A stretch of 5,073 nucleotides of DNA from Muribaculaceae bacterium (GTDB lineage Bacteria > Bacteroidota > Bacteroidia > Bacteroidales > Muribaculaceae). Shown here in pieces: positions 1 to 5,073 of the stretch. The position numbers were made by a program, and so were the translations under genes. The notes beneath the pieces are model-generated. The model saw only the letters and a program-made list of their open reading frames with translations, had not been told where the DNA came from and did no database searches. Positions within the stretch are counted from its first letter, which is position 1; each line of letters opens with the position of its first letter. The DNA is taken from contig JAIDPP010000149.1 in NCBI GenBank assembly GCA_029062725.1, positions 1 through 5,073 on the forward strand, given 5' to 3'.

Positions 1-735
1 GACCATATCTATAGTTTTGAATACCCTGAAATAAAGGTCACCATATCAGGAATGGTGCTGGATAAGGATGAGGAGCCGGTGCCTAATGCCATTATCCGTA
101 TCGTGGGTGACGATGGCTCTAACCAGAAAGAGGTGGCCCGCGACGACGGATCGTTCAGATTCAGACTCGAACGGGGTGTTAAATATGTGATGATGGCCGG
201 AGCACCCGGATATCTGAATGTAAAGCAGGAATTTGAATCTGATATGGAGGAAGAGGATGCCGATTATGGAGTGGATTTCATTCTGGCCGCTATCAACAAA
301 CCGCAGGTGGTGGAGAATATTTTCTATGATTTCGACAAGGCCTCACTTCGTCCTGAATCTAAGGAGGCTCTCGACGAGATGGCGCAGATGCTACGCGACA
401 ATCCTAACGTGACAATCGAGATGGGAGCGCATACCGACCGGATGGGTACTGAGGAATATAACGTGGCTCTATCCAACCGCCGTGCTAAGAGCGTTGTCGA
501 TTATCTGGTAGGAGCCGGAATTTCGGCCGACCGCCTGACATGGAAAGGATATGGGGAAACCGTGCCTAAGAAAGTCACCAAGCGTATCAACCGAGAGTAT
601 CCTCAATTTCCGGAGGATACCGTGCTTGACGAGGCTTTCATCGAGACCCTTTCAGAGGAAGACCGCGAAGCCGCCGACCAGATCAACCGCCGGACCGAGT
701 TTCAGGTAACCTCCATAAACTATGACATGTACTGA
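1..735 (+). CDS. OmpA-family outer-membrane/peptidoglycan-anchoring protein, PorE-like (3' part, cut by left edge)
   Basis: The reading frame is open from base 1 to the TGA at 733-735, so 244 residues are visible and the true start lies off the window; the ATG at 52 is internal. Residues about 11-80 resemble a carboxypeptidase-regulatory-like beta-sandwich (VTISGMVLDKDEEPVPNA, then GSFRF and a GYL end). Residues about 103-237 form an OmpA C-terminal domain: IFYDFDKASLRPES, then HTDRMGTEEYN and LSNRRA. Asp146 and Arg161 match the pair that binds diaminopimelate in peptidoglycan. A roughly 40-residue acidic insert (188-228) precedes the closing NRRTEF. This insert and domain order match Bacteroidota proteins of the TPR/PD40-propeller/CRD/OmpA type, including PorE of the type IX secretion system. 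The expected upstream lipoprotein signal, TPR and propeller are not visible, so PorE identity is inference; OmpA-family membership is firm. It probably acts at the periplasmic face of the outer membrane. Confidence 0.9.
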   Translation, partial: DHIYSFEYPEIKVTISGMVLDKDEEPVPNAIIRIVGDDGSNQKEVARDDGSFRFRLERGVKYVMMAGAPGYLNVKQEFESDMEEEDADYGVDFILAAINKPQVVENIFYDFDKASLRPESKEALDEMAQMLRDNPNVTIEMGAHTDRMGTEEYNVALSNRRAKSVVDYLVGAGISADRLTWKGYGETVPKKVTKRINREYPQFPEDTVLDEAFIETLSEEDREAADQINRRTEFQVTSINYDMY

Positions 736-760
736 TAATATTACATGTATTGATAATATG
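725..760. repeat. 18-bp imperfect tandem duplication across the OmpA stop / DUF2461 start
   Basis: Bases 725-742 (acatgtactgataatatt) and 743-760 (acatgtattgataatatg) are adjacent copies matching at 16 of 18 positions. The first copy carries the OmpA-family stop codon TGA (733-735). The last three bases of the second copy (758-760) are the likely DUF2461 start codon. Read in the DUF2461 frame, the repeat gives TCTDNI/TCIDNM, which explains the non-conserved extension if translation were assumed to start at 722. Confidence 0.85.
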
Positions 761-1459
761 AAAAATACACTTGAATTCTTGAAGCAGCTCGCTGCCAACA
801 ATAACCGTGAATGGTTTAATGCCCATAAGGATGAATACTTGAAGGTGAAGGCGTTCATAAATGACTTTACCGCCACCCTTATATCCCGAATCGCGGAGTT
901 TGAACCTGATGCCTCGCGTCTCTCCCCCGCCGATTGTCATTACCGTATCTACCGGGATACACGCTTCTCTTCCGACAAGACTCCCTATAAGACTCATATC
1001 GGCATCTATATCAATCCGCGCGGAATATATACAGGGGGAAAGAAAAGTGAATTCTGCGGATACTATATCCATATCGAACCGGGAGAATGTATGGTGTGTG
1101 GAGGAGCCTGGTATCCGCCGGCACCTCTTCTGAAAGAATACAGGAGCGAGATCTATAACAATATTGAGGAATACCTTGAAATAATGGAGAATCCCGAGTT
1201 TGCCGCCACTTTCAAACCTTACTGGACAGACTCCTTAAAGACAGCCCCTAAAGGATTTCCTAAGGAGTGGGAGTATATCGATTTGCTGAAACCACGCAGT
1301 TTCACGGTTGCAGCACATCTGACAGACCGCGATTTTTGCGCAAAAGGGAATATCGACAAAATCATCTTCCTCTGCAAAATCCTTAAGCCCTACGATGATT
1401 TCTTCAATTTCACCCTCGAAGAGCATCCTGAATTAGCTCATTGCCGGCCAAGAAAATAA
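758..1459 (+). CDS. DUF2461 (TIGR02453-type) family protein of unknown function
   Basis: A complete protein of 233 residues, near the usual family length. Family hallmarks are visible: an N-terminal FLKQLAANNNREWFNAHKDEY (residues 7-27), the strongly conserved block RIYRDTRFSSDKTPYK (63-78), a HIEPGE...GGAWYPP segment (105-121), and KPRSFTVAAHLTDRDF (178-193). No signal peptide or membrane segment is seen, so it is probably cytoplasmic. The frame is open back to an ATG at 722, but the 12 extra residues come from a local tandem repeat and overlap the upstream gene; family similarity begins immediately after the ATG at 758, so I chose that start. No clear Shine-Dalgarno and no TAnnTTTG promoter lie in the 22-bp gap, so cotranscription with the OmpA-family gene is likely. 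No biochemical function is established for the family to my knowledge. Confidence 0.9.
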   Translation: MKNTLEFLKQLAANNNREWFNAHKDEYLKVKAFINDFTATLISRIAEFEPDASRLSPADCHYRIYRDTRFSSDKTPYKTHIGIYINPRGIYTGGKKSEFCGYYIHIEPGECMVCGGAWYPPAPLLKEYRSEIYNNIEEYLEIMENPEFAATFKPYWTDSLKTAPKGFPKEWEYIDLLKPRSFTVAAHLTDRDFCAKGNIDKIIFLCKILKPYDDFFNFTLEEHPELAHCRPRK

Positions 1460-1504
1460 AAGAGGGTGTGTCAAAATTCTGAGTTTTGAACTGCACCCTC
1501 TTTT
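1458..1504. terminator. Hairpin terminator between convergent genes, stronger on the - strand
   Basis: Bases 1458-1468 (aaaagagggtg) pair perfectly with 1494-1504 (caccctctttt) over 11 bp. An inner 6-bp stem, 1471-1476 (tcaaaa) with 1484-1489 (ttttga), extends it after a small internal loop. On the - strand the stem is followed by a U-rich tail (CTTTTATTTTCTT), a good intrinsic terminator about 50 bases past the waaA stop. On the + strand the run is only TTTT followed by AGACG, so termination of the DUF2461 transcript there may be weaker. The first bases of the stem lie within the DUF2461 stop codon (1457-1459). Confidence 0.8.
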
Positions 1505-1553
1505 AGACGTAGTTTGTTAGATAACGTTTTCAGATGAATCTTTTGCGAAAAAC

Positions 1554-2882
1554 TTATCCATCCTTAAAAATCTTTCCGAAAATCTTATCCGTGGCGCCGA
1601 GCTTGGAACGGATATAATCGCCGGCTTTCTTTCCGGTTTCACTGCGCTCGGCGGAGGATGACGCAGAAGTAAGCATCAATTTATCAGCTACTTTATCAAA
1701 ATCCTCTTTTGACGTAATCGGAAAACCTCCCCCGGATTCGGCCATCTCGCGGGCTTCTATGAATTTTGAATTGTTAGGTCCGTATATCACCGGCACATCA
1801 TATACCGCCGCCTCATTGATATTGTGGAGTCCGGCTCCGAACCCTCCTCCGACGTAGGCTACATCACAATAGGCGTAGGCCGAGGAGAGGAGCCCGAAAC
1901 AATCAATCACCAATACATCGGCATTATACACAAGCGAGGGATTTTTCTCCGCCTCACTCATCAGCACGCAATTATCTCCGAAAAGAACCCTTAATTTCTG
2001 AAGTCGCTCCGCATCAAACTCGTGAGGAGCTATAACCAATTTGGCCTCCGGATGCTTTTTGAACCAATCGGAATAGACCTCCTCATCTGCGGGCCATGAA
2101 CTTCCCGCCATCATCACGGGAACGTGACCCTCCTCTCCACGGCGCGTGAAACGTTGAAGCAACGGAATCTCACGTCCCTTGCTCCGGATATCCGCCACAC
2201 GGTCGAAACGGGTGTCACCGAAGACCTCCACATTCCTGACCCCTATTCCCTCGAGCAAGCGCCGGCTCTCGTCGTTCTGAACGAAGATGCGGGTGTACCA
2301 CCGCAGCCAATAGCTATACCAGGCGCTCCTCTTCTTAAAGAAAAACTGGTCAGGACGGAACACCGCCGATATAAGATAAGTGGGTATCTGCCGCCGGTAT
2401 AGTTCCTCAAGGTAATTGCGCCAGAACTCATATTTCACGAATATAGCCATCTCCGGATTCACCTTATATAGAAAACGGCGGACCCGCCCCGGAGTGTCGA
2501 ACGGCAGATAGCAGACGCAATCAGCCAGTTCATAATTTTTCCTTACTTCATATCCGGAGGGAGAAAAGAAGGTAAGAAGGATTTTATATTCAGGCCGTTC
2601 GCGCTTGATCTTCTCAATCAATGGTCTCCCCTGCTCGAATTCTCCCAAGGAGGCGGCATGAATCCAGATGTAGCGTGCGGCCGGGTCGATCTTCCTGTCA
2701 AGAGTATCCCATATCTCCTTCTGGCCGGCAGAGAGAAGAGAGGCCTTCCTATTTTTCAATGCGGCTGTCCTAACTCCCGCGGCATAGGCAGAGATGCCGA
2801 AAGAATAGAGGGGGCGTTCCAGCATCTGCCGGCACGCCTCCGCCATAAAACCTCGTATCTCCTTTAATTTCGGAATCCTCAT
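1554..2882 (-). CDS. waaA: 3-deoxy-D-manno-octulosonic acid (Kdo) transferase WaaA/KdtA
   Basis: This enzyme transfers Kdo from CMP-Kdo to lipid A precursor on the cytoplasmic face of the inner membrane, starting the lipopolysaccharide core. The protein has 442 residues and a GT-B fold. The N-terminal acceptor domain shows [19 protein letters not shown] (72-90), whose Glu81 fits the catalytic base, and [10 protein letters not shown] (149-158), whose Glu152 fits the second conserved acidic residue. GDTRFDRV (222-229) closes this half. The C-terminal domain has GSSW (260-263), APHEFD (285-290) and [20 protein letters not shown] (345-364), the nucleotide-sugar site. A weakly hydrophobic N-terminal stretch (about 24-42) probably provides membrane association. 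The start ATG overlaps the gltX stop by 4 bp. About 20 residues precede the part I recognise as conserved, and Met13 (2846) or Met20 (2825) are alternative starts. A serine-rich linker (404-410) is the only odd segment. Family identity is firm. Confidence 0.96.
   Translation of the reverse strand: MRIPKLKEIRGFMAEACRQMLERPLYSFGISAYAAGVRTAALKNRKASLLSAGQKEIWDTLDRKIDPAARYIWIHAASLGEFEQGRPLIEKIKRERPEYKILLTFFSPSGYEVRKNYELADCVCYLPFDTPGRVRRFLYKVNPEMAIFVKYEFWRNYLEELYRRQIPTYLISAVFRPDQFFFKKRSAWYSYWLRWYTRIFVQNDESRRLLEGIGVRNVEVFGDTRFDRVADIRSKGREIPLLQRFTRRGEEGHVPVMMAGSSWPADEEVYSDWFKKHPEAKLVIAPHEFDAERLQKLRVLFGDNCVLMSEAEKNPSLVYNADVLVIDCFGLLSSAYAYCDVAYVGGGFGAGLHNINEAAVYDVPVIYGPNNSKFIEAREMAESGGGFPITSKEDFDKVADKLMLTSASSSAERSETGKKAGDYIRSKLGATDKIFGKIFKDG
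2851..2865 (-). promoter_or_regulatory. Possible Shine-Dalgarno for an internal waaA start at 2846
   Basis: On the - strand AAAGGAG (2865-2859) lies 12 bases, and GAGG (2854-2851) lies 4 bases, before the ATG at 2846-2844 (Met13 of the long form). The long-form ATG at 2882 has only a poorly spaced AGGGA one base upstream. This makes a 430-residue protein plausible. Bacteroidota rely little on Shine-Dalgarno pairing, so the signal is suggestive only. Confidence 0.3.
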
Positions 2883-4405
2883 TTCCCTATCTTTTCCACC
2901 GCCCTCTCTATCCGGGCAATAACCTCCTCTTTAGGCATGATCTCCGTAATGTCAAACATGTGGGGACCGCGACATGCACCGACAACGGCCAGACGAAAGG
3001 CATTCATGACATTTCCAAGATGATACCCCTTGCCGGCAATCCAGTCGAGCACTATCTTCTCGGCATTGGCCGAAGTCATGTCATCAATACCTTTGAGCAC
3101 CTCCACAAGCTCGCCCATAATACGGGGAGTATCCTCGCTCCAACGCTTCTTCACATCTTTCTCCGCGTAGCTTTCAGGAGCGACGAAGAAGAAGTCGGCC
3201 TGCTCCCAGAGGTCGGGAACAAGGTTGGCGCGACCCTTGACCATACCGAGCGCACGCCCTATGTATTCATCAGAGAAACCGGTAATACCCTTCTCCTCAA
3301 GAATAGGCTTGAAAAGATGGCAGAGTTCCTCATCGGATTTCTTCATCAGATATTCATGGTTGAACCATATCCCTTTCTTATAGTCGAATTTCGCTCCGGC
3401 CTTCGAGCAATGGGCGAATGAGAACTTATCGATCAGCTCCTGCATCGACATAAGCTCGCTGTCATCACCGGGATTCCAGCCTAAGAGAGCAAGGAAATTC
3501 ACTACTGCCTCAGGCAGATACCCCTTCTCGCGGTAACCTGAAGAGATCTCTCCCGATTTTGGGTCGTGCCATTCGAGGGGGAAGACGGGGAAGCCGAGTT
3601 TGTCACCGTCTCGCTTGGAGAGCTTGCCATTGCCGACAGGCTTAAGAAGCAACGGGAGATGCACAAACTGAGGCATCGTATCCTCCCAGCCGAAAGCACG
3701 GTAGAGAAGAACATGAAGAGGAGCAGAAGGGAGCCATTCCTCTCCGCGGATCACATGGCTCACCTCCATCAGATGGTCATCGACTATGTTGGCCAGATGA
3801 TAAGTCGGGAGATCATCGGCGCTCTTATAAAGCACCTTGTCGTCAAGGATACTCGAATTTATGGTGACTTTTCCACGAACAAGATCATCTACCACAACAT
3901 CCTCATCGGGCTCGATCTTGAAACGTACCACATACTGATGGCCATCGGCTATCAGCTTCTCCACCTCTTCCCGGGGCATGGTGAGCGAATTGCGCATACG
4001 GCCGCGTGTCGAGGCGTCATACTGGAAGTTCGCTACCTCCGCGCGGGCAGCCTCAAGTTCTTCCGGGGTGTCGAAAGCTATGTAGGCCTTGCCGGCGTCC
4101 AGAAGGTCCTGAGTATATTTACGGTATATGTCGCGGCGCTCGCTCTGCTTGTATGGGCCGTAGTCACCTCCATATCCCACTCCCTCATCGAATTTTATCC
4201 CGAGCCATTCAAGGGAATCCTTAATATATTCCTCGGCTCCCGGCACGAACCGACGGCTGTCGGTATCCTCTATTCGCAGGATCATCTCTCCGCCGTTCTG
4301 ACGCGCGAAGAGATAATTATATAAGGCGGTGCGGACGCCGCCGATATGCAGCGGCCCTGTCGGGGAGGGCGCGAATCTTACTCTGACTTTACGTTCCATT
4401 TCCAT
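2879..4405 (-). CDS. gltX: Glutamyl-tRNA synthetase (class I)
   Basis: Charges tRNA-Glu with glutamate in the cytoplasm. The 508-residue length is normal for bacterial GluRS. The class I HIGH motif appears as HIGG (20-23) within [21 protein letters not shown]'s context, followed by [18 protein letters not shown] (44-61). The second signature is KLSKRDGDK (261-269), the KMSKS equivalent. [11 protein letters not shown] (221-231) is typical of the catalytic domain, and residues from about 330 onward form the helical anticodon-binding region. The Cys-rich zinc site seen in E. coli-type GluRS is absent: the only cysteines are at 333, 362 and 478. The start is ATG 4405-4403; Met3 (4399-4397) is an equally possible start and changes nothing in the domain. 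It has its own promoter and ends in an ATGA overlap with waaA, so the two are probably one transcript with coupled translation. Confidence 0.97.
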   Translation of the reverse strand: MEMERKVRVRFAPSPTGPLHIGGVRTALYNYLFARQNGGEMILRIEDTDSRRFVPGAEEYIKDSLEWLGIKFDEGVGYGGDYGPYKQSERRDIYRKYTQDLLDAGKAYIAFDTPEELEAARAEVANFQYDASTRGRMRNSLTMPREEVEKLIADGHQYVVRFKIEPDEDVVVDDLVRGKVTINSSILDDKVLYKSADDLPTYHLANIVDDHLMEVSHVIRGEEWLPSAPLHVLLYRAFGWEDTMPQFVHLPLLLKPVGNGKLSKRDGDKLGFPVFPLEWHDPKSGEISSGYREKGYLPEAVVNFLALLGWNPGDDSELMSMQELIDKFSFAHCSKAGAKFDYKKGIWFNHEYLMKKSDEELCHLFKPILEEKGITGFSDEYIGRALGMVKGRANLVPDLWEQADFFFVAPESYAEKDVKKRWSEDTPRIMGELVEVLKGIDDMTSANAEKIVLDWIAGKGYHLGNVMNAFRLAVVGACRGPHMFDITEIMPKEEVIARIERAVEKIGK

Positions 4406-4424
4406 GAAGGTCTTTATTTTTTTG

Positions 4425-4456
4425 CAAAGATAGCCTTTTTTAGCCGTTTAAACAAA
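4425..4456 (-). promoter_or_regulatory. Bacteroidota housekeeping promoter of gltX-waaA
   Basis: On the - strand TATCTTTG (4432-4425) matches the Bacteroidota -7 consensus TAnnTTTG exactly, and TTTG (4456-4453) fits the -33 element with a 20-bp spacer. Transcription would begin a few bases downstream, near 4417-4420, leaving a leader of only about 12-15 bases before the gltX ATG at 4405. The -33 element overlaps the outer end of the preceding terminator. No operator-like palindrome other than that terminator is visible. Confidence 0.75.
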
Positions 4457-4480
4457 GGAGACGCCAAAAAGCGTCTCCTT
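4455..4480 (-). terminator. Intrinsic terminator of the DUF3256 gene
   Basis: A perfect 10-bp stem is formed by 4455-4464 (aaggagacgc) and 4471-4480 (gcgtctcctt) with a 6-base loop. On the - strand it is followed by a T-rich run (TGTTTAAA). It lies 37 bases past the DUF3256 stop codon and directly upstream of the gltX promoter, so it separates the two transcription units. Confidence 0.8.
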
Positions 4481-4507
4481 ATATGATATTCATTATTTGA
4501 TTTTCCC

Positions 4508-4527
4508 CTATCTTATTCTATCTGATT
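4508..4527. repeat. 10-bp imperfect tandem repeat at the DUF3256 stop codon
   Basis: Bases 4508-4517 (ctatcttatt) and 4518-4527 (ctatctgatt) match at 9 of 10 positions. The DUF3256 stop codon (TAG on the - strand, 4520-4518) lies in the upstream copy as read on that strand. It is short and AT-rich, so chance is possible. Confidence 0.4.
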
Positions 4528-5073
4528 CTTTCATATTTCTTCCCGTTCCAACGGAATTGAAGCGATGGTTTCATATAGGGCTTTATTTTGGAGAAATCCT
4601 CCTCTCCCATATATGCCCCTACGGTCAGACGCGCAGTGAGATCGACACCGTTTTCCGACGGGATGATCTCTATGGTCGGAAAAGGCACAAGGTTTTCAAT
4701 CATTTTCTGCACCTGCTTGTCGGAAGTATTGAAAAATTCGGTTATCTCCGGATATTCGAGGTATTTCTTCCTGGGCAGTTCCTTCATATCGGAGTCAAGG
4801 AATGTAACATCTGTGTCCGCGGCCTGGTTATCGCTGTCGATTGTATAGAAGACGGCGCCCACCGGCTCATTCCTCTTCCCCTTGAAGTCGCGCAGCGTCA
4901 CGATCTGCATCCGAGTGACCGGCGTGATCTTCACATCCAGATAGCGGGGAGTGACCTTCACCAGTTCGGAAAACCCTTCCATATTGTTCTTGGCTTTATA
5001 AATGCTGTCAACATCATAGTAATCCAGCATATCGAGCCTGTTGCGACGGCTCAGGATGTCAAGTGTGCTGAGG
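4518..5073 (-). CDS. DUF3256 family protein (3' part, cut by right edge)
   Basis: The frame is open from the right edge (first whole codon at 5072) to TAG at 4520-4518, giving 184 visible residues. The ATG at 5030 is internal, because upstream codons encode LSTLDILSRRNRLD, which runs into MLDYYDVDSIYKAKN and fits the DUF3256 pattern of NRLD..DYYD near the N-terminus. The middle has a beta-rich acidic stretch (TDVTFLDSDMKELPRKKYLEYP), and the end SLQFRWNGKKYERIR is the usual W-G-K-type close. Family members that I recall are about 200-215 residues with an N-terminal signal peptide, so roughly 30 residues, including any signal, are missing here; export to the periplasm is therefore inference. 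No function is known. It is transcribed separately from gltX, given the terminator that follows it. Confidence 0.8.
   Translation of the reverse strand, partial: LSTLDILSRRNRLDMLDYYDVDSIYKAKNNMEGFSELVKVTPRYLDVKITPVTRMQIVTLRDFKGKRNEPVGAVFYTIDSDNQAADTDVTFLDSDMKELPRKKYLEYPEITEFFNTSDKQVQKMIENLVPFPTIEIIPSENGVDLTARLTVGAYMGEEDFSKIKPYMKPSLQFRWNGKKYERIR

Noticed and set aside
722..757. Upstream extension of DUF2461 to the ATG at 722
   Set aside because: The 12 extra residues are encoded by the tandem duplication and overlap the upstream gene; family similarity starts right after the ATG at 758.
683..1072. - strand open frame (129 codons), plus 652-876, over the OmpA/DUF2461 junction
   Set aside because: Both are antisense to two well-supported genes, and their translations show no family features.
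1088..1099. Cys-x2-Cys in DUF2461 (residues 111-114) as a possible metal site
   Set aside because: There is no second Cys/His pair with suitable spacing nearby, and I do not know it as a family motif.
1460..1553. Intergenic gap searched for a small gene or RNA
   Set aside because: Beyond the terminator hairpin it holds only about 50 AT-rich bases without a usable open frame or further structure.
2124..2431. Open frames on both strands within waaA (2124-2402 +, 2243-2431 -)
   Set aside because: They are out-of-frame shadows of the waaA coding sequence with no domain content.
3566..4324. Long + strand open frame (252 codons) opposite gltX
   Set aside because: It lies wholly antisense to a clear GluRS, with no recognisable domain and no promoter. 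It is explained by the codon bias of the gene on the other strand. The 2960-3421 and 4006-4224 frames are rejected for the same reason.

Overview
The window looks like an ordinary stretch of chromosome from a Bacteroidales bacterium, most likely from the Muribaculaceae/Bacteroides side of the order. The family assignment within the order is inference. The evidence is a Bacteroidota-type OmpA-family protein with the long insert typical of PorE-like proteins, a DUF3256 protein (a family I know essentially from Bacteroidales), the Bacteroidota-style sequences of WaaA/KdtA and GluRS, and a near-perfect Bacteroidota housekeeping promoter (TTTG, 20 bp, TAnnTTTG) in front of gltX.

Layout. On the + strand, the 3' end of an OmpA-family/PorE-like gene (1-735, cut by the left edge) is followed after 22 bp by a complete DUF2461 gene (758-1459). 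On the - strand, reading right to left, come the 3' part of a DUF3256 gene (5073-4518, cut by the right edge), its hairpin terminator, the gltX promoter, gltX (4405-2879) and waaA/kdtA (2882-1554). gltX and waaA overlap by 4 bp (ATGA). The two converging transcription units meet at 1460-1553, where one long hairpin can serve as a terminator, mainly for the - strand. No stretch longer than about 110 bp lacks a gene.

Function. The OmpA-family protein should anchor an outer-membrane or type IX secretion assembly to peptidoglycan. WaaA adds Kdo to lipid A. GltX charges tRNA-Glu. DUF2461 and DUF3256 have no established function. The pairing of gltX with waaA looks like an operon linking translation and envelope synthesis by position, not an evident pathway.

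I see no mobile element, CRISPR array, tRNA, rRNA, toxin-antitoxin pair or defence system, and nothing that amounts to an undescribed system. The points worth a second look are small: an 18-bp tandem duplication at the OmpA/DUF2461 gene junction, a hairpin that starts inside a stop codon, a terminator overlapping the next gene's promoter, and an uncertain waaA start.
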